Assembly (NCBI GenBank): GCA_019787685.1 | Contig: JAHNUO010000001.1 | Location: 3,162,001-3,226,000, forward strand | DNA: 64,000 nt | DNA from: Chiua virens | Lineage: Eukaryota; Basidiomycota; Agaricomycetes; Boletales; Boletaceae | Direction: 5' to 3' | In this document: one piece after another, positions 22,431 to 34,013 of the stretch | Position numbering within the stretch: position 1 is the first letter of the stretch | Layout of the letters: each line of letters opens with the position of its first letter | The notes under the pieces: model-generated | The model's input: the letters and a program-made list of their open reading frames with translations, nothing else | What the model was told of the DNA's origin: nothing | Database searches by the model: none | Position numbers and translations under genes: made by a program

Positions 22431-23257
22431 TTACTGTAAGTACATTTCTGCGACACTTTCCGAGCAGTCACTGCACGTTTTCTGGTTAGTCTCAAAAAAT
22501 GCTGAAGTAACTTTGAATTCCCTTGTTCGCATAAACGACGTCTGTGAATGTTTTGTCAGCGGGGGTAATTGTGACGGAGTACCCTTGAGCTTGATTGCCA
22601 TGTGTTGGTGCAAAGTGGGGCTTTCGATAGGTTGGGTGACGTTCTGTATGATGGGGGAACCAGGGTCTTCGAGAATACCAGCTTCAAGTTTGCGGGGGAT
22701 GTCGAGGTCATTTTGATGTCGGTTTTGGTAGGCGAGGATGTTATTTCTGTGATCTGTGCTGAGTCATAAACATAAAACGATCTGGGAAACGGTTGTCTGA
22801 GTGTTTGAGATTGATACAATCTTTGACATCCAGTTTGGACGGAATGCGTCTTTGCGAGTGAGTATATGCGCTCTCAAAACGTAGCACGAATACTAGTGAT
22901 CCCGCATTCTGGAGACGAAACAAGACCACGGTCACTGATAACCTCTCGAGAGAATCCATTATAGCAAAACACATGGTGTCCTTCGAAGGAGATGAGAAAT
23001 TCCGGAAGGTTGTCTCTAGACTGTAAGGTGCAATGAAAGGGCGCCATGCGTTGCCACTCGAAATGATCGAAACGAGGGGTAGCTGAGAGTGAAAACAAAA
23101 CAGCAACGGGCGCGACGAGCAAGCGATGAGACGCATATACCCAGAAACCTACCAGATCTGTTCTGCTATCACCGGTCGGATCAACATCCATACAATCATC
23201 AGGAACCGCTCTCATTCCTAGGGCATCACCATTGACTCGGCCAGCTTCGTCGATCAA
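22431..23257 (-). CDS. Unrecognised gene, probably two or more exons
   Basis: On the minus strand the stretch DEAGRVNGDALGMRAVPDDC with MDVDPTGDSRTDL (about 23255-23150) can splice at GTAGGT...CTCTCAG into LPLVSIISSGNAWRPFIAPY and on to CFAIMDSLERLSVTVVLFRL. Farther down, a frame with ENSAL-free but codon-like composition reads QNRHQNDLDIPRKLEAGILE and then DPGSPIIQNVTQPIES. These look like real coding text rather than chance. I do not recognise the family, see no catalytic motif and cannot place the ends. Exons at 22740-23257 and 22431-22735 are likely, with an intron between them unresolved. Confidence 0.35.
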
Positions 23258-24141
23258 GTCTAACTTATCAGTGGTGAGCTTTCAAAATTCCAGAGGCTTA
23301 TCGTCATGTTATTTACGTGTCGACTATCATGAAAGCATCGCCGCGTTCACACGGCCGCCTACTCCGTCGTGCGTGTCTTCGGTGAGGCTACAATTTGAAT
23401 TCGATCATCGACACACGTGTACGCTTCAGTAAATTCTAGACCTTCTTCGTTCATTAGAAATTTGCCAGCGCATCGATCAGGCTGATTCTCGGCTCAGGCG
23501 CAGCACACTGTCGGGCATCCGCACTCGTCCTCGTGTTGTCGTCGTGGTTGTCACGCTAGAAGACCCACACCCCAACCCTTTGCTAAGGCAATGTTCCAAG
23601 CTGCTCTGCAAGCCCACATCCGCGGTGAACGTCTCGGAATGCAGGTCTGTGCGGGCAAAAATGCAGTTCATGAAGTTCCTGGTGGCTGCGCCAACTCGAA
23701 GGGCCGCTTCCATTCTGCCGAGTTTGTCCATTCACTTGGGCGTCACGATCATATACCCTGAATGTACAGCCGTGGCGTTGTGCAGCGAAATGACCCGCAG
23801 CTCGCCTCGCCTCACCACTTGGAGTAATACCTATCTTCCCGAACCCTGAATCAACTAAAGTACATATTCAGTTCCCTCTCCGTCGCCTCACCCATTCTCT
23901 CCTTTCCCTCGTGGCGCCAGGTGTGTCTTTGGAGCGGTGCATGTTGATATTGTACTAATATCACCGTTGGTAAACAGATTATTGACCTTTGTCTTACCTT
24001 CTAGCCTCCGACGATCGATAGTTTCAACGCTACCCAATCCAGCTTTACACCATAGAGGGCGCCATACTTACAACGGACCGCGGTCCAAAGCAAGTAAAAA
24101 TAGGGAAACAACCCAAACCGACACACCCTGAGACAACGGCG
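23258..24141. other. No supported gene
   Basis: Overlapping frames occur on both strands at about 23477-23850, with a plus frame reading FAKAMFQAALQAHIRGERLG in one register, but no family is recognisable and no structure is complete. The right part should hold the promoter of the membrane-WD40 gene. Confidence 0.35.
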
Positions 24142-27100
24142 ATGAGGATGGACGAAGAGACATTGATCGGTTCAGCGAGGTCGCCACAAACGAGCCCTCG
24201 TTCCACGTCAACGATGACAAGTCCAAAGACATTGGTCAGTGGTGGTACTAGCACCTTGGGCACGGGGAGAAGGAGGCAGTTGTACAGTCTGGCGGACGTT
24301 GTCGCGGATCTAAAAAAAAGCAACGAATATCACGCCGGTTAGTCTCTTGCATTGTTACTATATGAATCGTGGAGTGCGGACCTGATCGGCCGCACGTCTT
24401 ATTCCTCGTACTTAGCGATAGGCGAGCCGTTGGGTTTGGAGGAAAATGAACGTACGCTTCCTTGCCCTCGTTTCCCCCATATAGTTCTGATCTGCATCCT
24501 ACAGCACCGGCGGTGGACGAAAAACAGCAACGCGCTGGCGCGGAACTGTTTCATATCCTTGAGAGGTAAGGAATGAATCTAATCTGTTCCCTTATCCGAG
24601 GCTCATCTCTGTCTAAGACGGATCGAAACGCTCGACAAGCAGGTATGAACCTTGTCATTCCTGCCACATGGTCGTATGTTCACCCTCAGATACCTAGCTC
24701 CGAGATTTTGAAAACGCTTCGCGTGAACTTGGTAGCTCAGTCGGAATCGTCTGGTCTGCATGTAAACTCCAAGAAGGACTCGCCAAGGTTCTCTCGCTAT
24801 TTCGTGAGAACGCTGCTTGCCTCTATCCTCGCAAGATCTCGCGCAAACCTCAAGAAATGCTTCTCAATCTCAACGTGATAGAAAGACCGCAGGAATGGCG
24901 TAGCCGTTCCACAATACCGATATTACGGGACGAGCTCGAGCTCGAGATGCTCCCGAAATATTTGAAGGATCTTGCGAGTGACTTGGGCGCGTTTATTGGT
25001 TATTTGAGCGAGTTTGAAGAGTTCAATGATGAAGCGATCAGTCAATCCATGCGAGCTTTTGAGGATGATCTAAATGCACGTCACATTTCGCTCAGCGCAT
25101 TTCATCGTTCTTATGTTGCGTTGACCACAGTACTTCTCTGATCGCCTTTCTGAATACAAGCGTGAGTCCGTTGTCGTGTTTGGTACATTTAAGTGACACC
25201 TTGCTTCTAGACCAATTTCGATCTACAGCGGTGCAACGGTATGCGCACGACTTAATGTTCGAGATTGGTAGTCATATCGATGAAGTCACTGCCGCGCTGA
25301 ACATCTTCATTGAGATTGGTTAGTTTCGATGCGTGTTCGATGGCCCACATCTAGTAACCGAATTATTTAGGAGTACCAACCATTTGGTTTCATCAACAGC
25401 ATGCTACAAAGAACTTGTTGAACGTCTCGACATTGTCGATTGTCTTTGGGGTTGTCGATGCTTCCCTTTTGGTCTGTTCAAGCCACATGACGGGCAACGT
25501 TTTGGCCAACAGTGTCAACATTTTTTGGATGTCCTCCTTGGTATTCAGTATCGCAAGTGGGGTCAATGGTCTTCTCGGTCTCACTTGGAAACAATCCACC
25601 TAGTAAGTGTACTGCTATCCTCTCCGTGTCCTCTGTTCGTTATTGACCTTTTACCACAGTCGTTCACCTGTGCATCGAGTCCCGTGGTGGTTTCTAGTGT
25701 GGATGAAAGGGTCCCCACTGGTGTTTCTCGTGATTGCCATTGCGTGCTTTTCCGCAGGCGTTGTCCTCTTTACGTATTCTTCTGGGCAGGTAAGTCTTCC
25801 CGTGCATGTTTCTCCCTTGACTTCGTATACGACCCATTTCAATTTAGAACCCTGTCACCTCGGCGGTGATCGTGTGCACGACGGTAAGTTCATCTTGAAT
25901 TGTTAGTGCTCGCAAAAGTCTCAGTCTCACTAGCTTATTGCGTCGTCGGGTCTCATTTCCATCTCAAGTTGGTTCGTATTGGAGCGGTGGACGTTCCTCA
26001 AACAAAGGGAACAGAAGTGGCTCGAAGAAGTCATCTCCGAGACCCTGGACAAACTTAACGAACTCGGTATCGTCCGCGCACACCGATTTGCAATGCAGTG
26101 GTGCTGTGGATGTGTTGCCGCAACACGTGTCTTCTTTGCTCGTGTGATCGCTCGGGTGGTGGACACAGGGATGCTCACGATCGGGGCCCATAAAAATGCG
26201 ACAAACGCACCTCAAAACGAAGTAGCGATGAGCGATCTTCATCCACGTTTATCTTCCTTTTCAAGCGAAGGCCCTGGTTTGCCTGGTGGCCGCAAAGTCA
26301 CACACGACACCCATCTTCTCCTGGATGTCCGTGATCCGCGCGTCCGCTTTCAGAACGCTGTCCGTACCGTAATCAAGCTGCAGCGTACGACCAAAACTCA
26401 CAAGCCCGTGCGGCCAGGAATGCCCCGCCGAGACTCGTGGTGGCAGACCTCCATGTCTATATCTGCGGATCTAAATCAGTCAGGCAGCCCCGTACCAGAG
26501 CCCGGGATCTTTGTATTCAATGGAGCGAGGGTGCCCTAAGATTATTGAAGGTCTGAAGCACCTTGACTTGACACAGGAATTATTTCCGCACGGGGCTCTC
26601 GTACGGCATGTCCAATTTTCGCCGAATGGGAAGTACCTGGCGACGTCAAGGTGGGGATCACGCATGTCGGTGTCCGACAAATCTCATAAATGGACCTGTT
26701 TTTTCTATTCTTATTAGCTGGGACCGGACAGCAGTTATCTTTCGTGTGGGGGTGAGTGCTGCTGAGTTCAGGTCTTTCAGTTCATCGACCGTGGATATAT
26801 TGTCAGGAGACTCTCACGCAACATCGCACGCTTGTGCATGTCCGTGGCTTCGTCAGTCAGGTCGCTTGGTAAGCCACCTCTTAATTCCCAAAGAGATACT
26901 GACTGATCGTCTTACTTAGGTCACCCAAAGGCACCTTTCTCCTCACGCGGTTCACCCGGGGGCTCAAGCTATGGTCCGAGGTGAATCACTGCGCTGACCG
27001 CCGCTATGCAAAAATTGATCGACATTTTGCGTTGTGTTTCTTCTGGTAGGATGGAGTTTGTAAGCAGACGATCGATAGATTCAAAACAGTCAGTTCGGCG

Positions 27101-28337
27101 GTTTGGCTTCCTAGCGGACAAGGTAAGCATGTTCACCATGTCATCAACACCATGTCTTGCTCATGGTTGTCGTTTTCTGCCAGGGATTCTTTCAGTCGAA
27201 GGCAACGAGGTTGTGAAACTGGTGCGATTCATGTCGTCCAAGAATTGGTATCACGTCGCTGATGCACGTGGTCTTAGGATCCATTACATGGCAAGGTGCG
27301 TGTCGTTCGTCATGAGATGGTTTCGATCCATGAAGGTTTATATCCATCATTCGTGCAGGTCATGGACGTGTATCAATTTGATCATGTACGATTGATCAAC
27401 GTGGCTGTGACCTCGGATTGCCAGCGTCTGGTGGCTATAGGTCCGTCGGTACCACCTGCGGACGGACCACAGCCGACCCGTCATACTAAAGTCGAAAAAC
27501 GGATTATTGGTAAGATGATATCGTGTTGTCTATGATTCTGATTGACCGAGGTGGATAGTGTACAATATGCATACGAAACGAAAGGAGAGGTGCGTTGTAT
27601 GCGTGTGTATGTCCTAGCAAAGGAATCATACTCGTGGTTCAATAGTCAAACCCCTTTGCATGATGATGTCCGTGACATCATAATATCAAAGCGGATGTCC
27701 GTCGTCCTTGTCTCATTTGAGCAGGTGCGTCCTTTCACACCTACATTCCCATGCACCCAACGCAATTCTTCCTTTGGTAGGCTCCACCTCAACTCTGGAA
27801 ACTCGAGATCGTGCGGGACAGAGCACGGACGAATGGTGAAAGTCCGCAGACAGCCGCACGGTTGCACCTCAAACACACCTTTGCCCCCAACGTGCCTACC
27901 CAAATCGCGGGGTCATGTTACTTTGGCGGCAAGGACGAACAGTTTGTATTCTGCATCGGTAAAGGTGAGTGACTCCATTCCGATCGACACAGCCAGACGC
28001 CGCTAACGGTTTTCTTTTTCTTTTTTAAAATTCGCTTGGCCACCATCGAAATCGACTTGCACACGTGTTTTTACTTTGACGCGCTACGCTTCTTGAAGCG
28101 GGTGATGTGCACGTCTGGGATCGAGACACCGCAGCGTTGCTACGTTATCTTCGGCCGATGAACATGTCCGAATCGACGGATATGACGTGCATTGCGTGGA
28201 ACAATGGGATGGATGATCCGATGATGTTTGCAACTGGGAGTCACGATGGTGCGGTACGGATATGGTCGACGGCAATGGTGCAACGGGTTTCAGAGAGCGA
28301 GAACTCCACGGAGGATGAGTCGGATGACAGTGGGTAA
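24142..28337 (+). CDS. Membrane-anchored WD40-repeat protein, multi-exon
   Basis: A long intron-rich gene. Its N-terminal part (from MRMDEETLIGSARSPQTSPR) is Ser/Thr-rich and then helical: RRQLYSLADVVADLKKSNEY, KLQEGLAKVLSLFREN, RKPQEMLLNLNVIERPQEW, YLKDLASDLGAFIGYLSEFE. Next come VQRYAHDLMFEIGSHIDEVT and VPTIWFHQQHATKNLLNVST with hydrophobic segments at about 25420-25590 (SVNIFWMSSLVFSIASGVNG, LLGLTWKQS) and 25680-25790 (HRVPWWFLVWMKGSPLVFLV, IAIACFSAGVVLFTYSSGQ), probably three to four membrane helices. A second half carries WD40 blades: ALVRHVQFSPNGKYLATSRW at about 26600, SPKGTFLLTRFTRGLKLWSE at about 26921, and near 28107 HVWDRDTAALLRYL, MMFATGSHDGAVRIWSTAMV. It ends with an acidic tail. 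This arrangement recurs in Agaricomycete hypothetical proteins; no function is known to me. Exon borders are only partly resolved, and one extra base near 24724 (CGCGTGAAC) is suspected. Confidence 0.7.
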
Positions 28338-31300
28338 CGACGTGTGCTGGGATAGTATGTGTGCGATAAAGGAACATTTTTCGGTATATGTATCACACAT
28401 AGGCTATGTGAAGTCGTTATTTGCCAAACACAAAAAAACCACATTACGCTGAGTATGCGCCTTGACGCAACAGCTCGGAAGCCTGTGACGATGGGTGAGA
28501 GCGCGTGAAACCGGCAACCCTCCATGTTCGACGCAACCAAAATGATCGTGTGCACTTCAGAGGACGGGCATTTCTTTTAAATTTAGATCAGGTTCCTGTC
28601 CACATGAGTTAAGACTGGATGCCCGAGGCTGTAGTATGATCTGATCGCTACCAGCTCGGCCCATTCGCAGGTTATTTGCTGTGATGCCTCTCCCACAAAA
28701 ACACAACAAGGCTGTATGTCTTGTTCCCTAACGAATCCCGTTGCAACGGAAGAACAAGAGGATGCTGTCATAGATACTCCAGTAAAACGGTACCGGGTCA
28801 AAAGACAAAACCGCAACAATGCCAACATTTTCCCCGCCCCTTCTCGCCATCATTCCCACGCTAACCCAACCGCCACATCCTATCAATTGTGTCATACCGC
28901 ATCACATGTCGTGTCACCTCTCTACATTTGTTTATGGTGGAGGCCATATATAATATATGATTGTGGATCCAGATTTTCGGTCATCGCGTCTCAACTAGTC
29001 GATAACCCCAGTAGGTGCTCTCTTCCCGCGCTCGCGAGGCCCATCAAGCTCGCTTGACCTCGTAATTGACGATAACGAGAGAAAAATTAGAACGCCGGAT
29101 GCTGTTGACGACACCGAATGGTCATTGTTGTCCCATGAGGTGCCTGTTCGTGTGTGCCGTACCCGTACTGGTGCACGGAAGCAAAACGAAGACCACGGAA
29201 AAAAAGAAGGGACGCCACCGACTGCGTGTCCCTGAACAATGAGTACTTCCCCGGTCCATGTGGGTTCAAAGTTGTCGGGGAACACAGGCCGCTCATAAAT
29301 GAACCTGTTCTTGTCCTGTGAGAGTCATATTGCGTCGCAAGGGACGGTCAATGACCGCATGTGCGCATGTATACAGTAATGGGTGGCAGCGAGTGGCGTC
29401 ACGGTTTGATCACCGGGGCGTTCGAAGAAGCCAACGTTCTCGCCGCGTCTGTGGACCTAGGCCGGGGGTTTGTCTTGCTGTCTTGCTGTGCTTATCACCA
29501 TCATATCCCCAACTCGAAACTTGGCTTATGCCATGCCATCAGACGGCCACCAGGGCACGTGGAAGAAAGTCTTTGATCGTGCACAGCGGCGTGTACGCGT
29601 TCGGACCCGCCGCCCCTGAAGCACCGAGAATATGGCCGGCATCATTGAGGGACGACCAGCACCGCCATCGAATTATAAACTCGACATCGGCATCAACACC
29701 ATCAATCCATGGGACGATATGATGGTAGCAGCCGCAGTGGAGAAGAGCATCTGGTATCTGGGAAAAACGTCTGCTGTTTGATCGTGGAAATTGGACGTTG
29801 GTTAGACCGAGCTCGTCGCATCGAATTCTATAACGTGACTCGATGGTACTAGTTTGGCCTTGTCAAACAGGGCATGGTGTAAGGGAACACATGATGTGTG
29901 AGCGGGTCCAATGCGCAGCATCGTATTGATAACAGTTGTGAGAACACACTTCATCTCGTTGGAAAGGCACTCACACAGCGTTGCTTGTGCCTACCTGTAA
30001 AATAGGTCATCCGGAGAGCATTTCAGGGGTCCTGTTATAGATACTTAATTGAGAGCAAGCCCGCCGCATCATGTAATGATCACAGTGCGGCTGTTTACCG
30101 CATATTACCGCATTTCAATGATAGGAGCCTCCACTTACAGCCAACTACGGCATGCTTGATGTCGAATCCGTGGAGTTAGATCAAAACAGAGCCTGATCGA
30201 ATCGGTCGGGAACGGCGGGAACCGTACAGGGGTAGGGAAAGGCAAGAGCTTTGCGGCGGGACTGATTGACTCTGGGAACAATGATCGAATATCGGCTAGT
30301 GCGTGACCTTGTTTTAAGTAATCACGAGAACAGTGAGCGCGTCGGCTTTAGCGCAAGCGAAATGATAGTGAGTTACCATCGGTAGCCGATCAAGCTATTC
30401 CTGACCGCGTCATCATTGGGTCGCTTGGAGGGTAGAGCTACATCTACGATGCGACTCGGGCCGCCCAACACCGTTGCTTTCTCTGGACTGTGTATGGCTG
30501 CAAGAGCGTTAAACGACGGAATACCTTGATGAAGCGAAAAATACCCATCGCCAAGAGCCCGCAGACCGGCTGCACGATGCTCGCCTTCCCCAACGAGATA
30601 TTGATATCCGTAAAAATTTCCAAGTGTGTTTTGCCGTTCGAGTCCGTTTTGGAGGCGGGGATTGGGAGGGCATAATACGAAAACCTAGAGTCTCTGGGAC
30701 ACCCAAATGATCCCGAGGATGGCACAAATTGCTCAGTGGTAACGATCGCATCAATGTTGGTTTCATGATTTCGGTGTCGTTCCAGGATATACCTATACGG
30801 CGAGTCTTGTGCATGTTGCTGTGGTCCTGATCTCTATGTACGCAAGAAAATCTGGGGCTCATTGCGTGCGTGTGATGGGACTGACGGCATGCCAGCTCAG
30901 TGAAACCCCTCGGAAAATTAAAAATGGTACAGGGGGTTCCTATAGTTCCGGCTTCGAAAGGGCCAAGGGAACGAGATCAACCCGTCCGCGGAGAGGACTC
31001 CCGTAAGTAACTAGACTGAACAGGGTACATATCCATTTCTATTCGACGGGCGCGTCTGACATGACCGACGGGCAGGCGAGCTATCGCAGATGAACGTGAG
31101 GAATCTGATAAAGGGTGTGCGAAGCCCGCCAAGTCGGGGATAGCAACGAGGAGGAATAAGTATAACTCGCAGTGCCATGATGAGAGAGAAGAATGAGGTG
31201 CTCGCAGGAACTGATGTACGGTAACCATGCCACGCGTTGACTGGACAAGACTGTCGTACGATGGTTCCCGGCAACGTCCATAGGCTTCTTTGAGGCGACT

Positions 31301-32905
31301 GAGCAAGGAGCGGATCGGGACCCTCAAATCCTCTCCACCGTATCGACCAAACACGATCAACGTCAAGGTGGATTTCAAATCGTGATTGCGTCCCCGCAAC
31401 TGCCAAGATGATTTGGGCGAGAACCAGATGTGCGGCGGTAGGCTGGAGCTTGGCAACCGCGTTTGGATAGTAGGCGCTGGGCCGTGCGCGTGATGAGGTG
31501 ATCAGTCTCTGTTGGTAGAATCAATCCATCATGATAGTACTGCCAGTTGTCCGTTTGGTAGCCTGGGAAAGAAATTGAAAGAGCAGTGAAAAGACAGGGA
31601 ATGTCTACATAACGCGGGAGTGAGAACGGAGAAACGGAGGAGACGGTGGAGCACAAGGTGGTCTCCCGAAGTATCGGCCAATTGTGATTATGGTATATAG
31701 AAGGTGTGTTGTTGTATGACATGGAGACGGAACAATTTCCATTTAGTGTCAAAATGAAGTGCATCGGAATCTGGCTGATGCGGCGCAGGGTCGATGTGAT
31801 AGGGTAGGCGATCAAGATGATACCCTACACACAATAATAGTACTAGGAGGAGGATGCCCACGAACAATATGCGATCGCGAGGCGTCTCACACTGACAGGT
31901 CCTGGGCTAGGGCATTCCAGTGGGATCCCGAAGCCGTTCAGCGACGCGGTACTCCGAGTCTCCGATGAGAGACGCGCTGAATTGGTACAAAAAGTCGGCG
32001 ATTAAAAGGGACGAAATGGCGGGTACTGCAAAGTATGCCGGCTGTGCCGCGGCGCCATGAGAGGGGAAGTTAGATCTCCGCCGGACAAGAATAGGGTTGA
32101 AGAGTAATATATAATAATACTGATTGGTAATATGATATTGGATATAAAAAATAATAAAACCGGGCGGTTCTGATGGATCAACTCTTCCTGAGACGAACCT
32201 GTGGACGAGAGTTGCCCGGGTCGTGGTGTAAACACGGGCCTGCGGAAAATAGAAAAGGTAGTTGTCGTCCAAGAGGTTCGAGGGCACGTTGAGCCCACGG
32301 AATGTCCGCCGCAACCGCCCAGGGTGGTTCTAATGCAAGTTGTTCAGCACGTTCGTTTCCCAATTCACCTGGGCCAATGTTCTCCCACCCGGATCACCAG
32401 ACCGCCTTACCGCACAGCGAATCTTCTCAGAAAAGCAGGTCCAGTTCCTGGCAAGTGTTCAAATACGAACCCCTTGTTTTATCATCCTTAGCCTCCATTT
32501 CCATAGGGAAGACCGCCACAGCTCCCAGCATTCAGAACCGTGCTGTTCCCCTCCGCGTGAATCGTCCGCGACTGCATCTGATCATCGCCTTCCTGATAAC
32601 GGTCTGTCGTACAGCCCTCCACCGGTGTTCCATCTTCCTTAACGCTTGCCTTTTCGAAATCCAGACGCCAGATCTCTCGAAACAGCCCTCTCTCCAAATT
32701 TACGACTTCCTGATCCCTTTGATCAGCGCGGTGTTCGTTCTTTGTTTGCTTCGATGTCGCGCTCTCTTTTGATCTGTTGATCCATTATCAGTTCTCGACG
32801 TCCTTTTCCATTGATAAGTCCCTCCATTCCCTCAACACTTCATCACTTGGTCTTTCCCCCCACACCCTCCCCACCGACCAGGCGCCTCCTCGCCCTCCTC
32901 TACAA
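28338..32905. other. Long region without a supported gene
   Basis: About 4.6 kb. Some minus-strand frames look faintly codon-like: 30444-30725 contains NGKTHLEIFTDINISLGKAS, and 31010-31460 contains AAHLVLAQIILAVAGTQ and RFEIHLDVDRVW in adjacent frames. No family is recognised and no structure can be closed. A plus frame at 32302-32772 runs up to the GATA gene and may be its 5' leader. An AT-rich low-complexity patch lies at about 32100-32160. Decayed genes or repeats are likely. Confidence 0.4.
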
Positions 32906-34013
32906 ATGCCCCACCGTGTCGAGTCAATGCCATTACCCTCTTCGTATGTACCGTCGATCCCGTCCCCTCCATCTCTTCTTGACCATTTCCTCAGCCACAG
33001 ACGTGATTATGACTATTCCTACGATCATTCTTATCGTAGGCCAACTCCCCCGCCCATAGCTACCCTCTCACATTCTCCCTCTTTGTCCGTCTCCTCCCTC
33101 GATCGCTCTTCCGTTTCCTCTCCGGCACCGCGCCGGTCCCCTGTAGACCGTCCTGTCGACTCTCATTCAGGATACTCTGATGCCTACTATTCCCAGGATC
33201 AGATGGTGCGGTCTCGGCCATACCCTCACGACCCCGTACGGGACTCTGGTCGCTCCTCTCACAGTTACGCTTATCCCCCGCGGCCCCACCCCGAACACCG
33301 GTATTCGCATGATTCGTACCCGTACCATGTATCTTCGGCATACAGTAGCCCTCCGCTTTCCCATACCAGCGCTGGCACACGCGAGAGTGGCTCCCTTTCA
33401 TACCCCCTTCCAGGACAGAACCATTACACCATTGGCTATACGGACGATGCGGCAACCAAGCTGAGCGACAGGGTTCGTCGGAGATGTTTCAATTGTTGCA
33501 CAACCGATACCTCCACGTGGAGACGATCAAACCTTAGCCCCGGAAAAGTGGTACGGTTTTTGTTCTATAGGTCTCCATATAGCGCCGTGCTGAACACCAT
33601 TCTAGCTCTGCAATAAGTGTGGTCTCTTCGAGCGCACACACGGTCGCTCACGACCGGACCAATTCCCGCACCGTAGGGGACCACTCGCAACTTCCATGAC
33701 CCGGCCTAGAACCCCACCGCAGTCGACCCAGCTGCCTCCTATCTCCACCCACGTTACACCACTTGCGCCGTATCACTACAGTCACCCTTCGATTGCGCCG
33801 CTCGCCTCTATTCCTGACTCCCGGAAGCCACAGCATCCCAATCAGTTGCCTGAGATTCAATCTTGGATTGATGCACCGGCTGCTCGCACGGCCTACCCAT
33901 CGTCCTCAGACCGCGGCCACGATCACATCTTGCCGCTTCGCCAACGGTCACCATCGCGTTTGCAGCACCATGTGGACATGCGACCAAGTAGTGTCCATGG
34001 AGCAGTCGCGTGA
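32906..34013 (+). CDS. GATA-type zinc-finger transcription factor
   Basis: Two exons, 32906-33550 and 33606-34013 (intron 55 nt, GT-AG, phase 0), encode 350 residues. The N-terminal 190 residues are low-complexity and rich in Ser, Pro, Tyr and Arg, probably disordered. The zinc finger lies at about residues 193-225 and is split by the intron: RRRCFNCCTTDTSTWRRSNL, SPGKV, then LCNKCGLFERTHGRSRP. Its four zinc-binding Cys are in two CxxC pairs about 19 residues apart. After the finger comes the basic extension DQFPHRRGPL, then a Pro/Ser/Gln-rich tail. GATA factors bind (A/T)GATA(A/G) sites and control nitrogen, iron, light or developmental genes. The CFNCCTTDTSTWRR sub-type with LCNKCGLFERTH is one I associate with basidiomycetes; its target genes are unknown. 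The ATG was chosen as the first in frame after a pyrimidine-rich leader. The gene is intact. Confidence 0.92.

Noticed and set aside
29500..29580. Resemblance of CHAIRRPPGH to a histone-deacetylase motif
   Set aside because: Only a few residues match, and the surrounding sequence lacks the other conserved Asp and His motifs.
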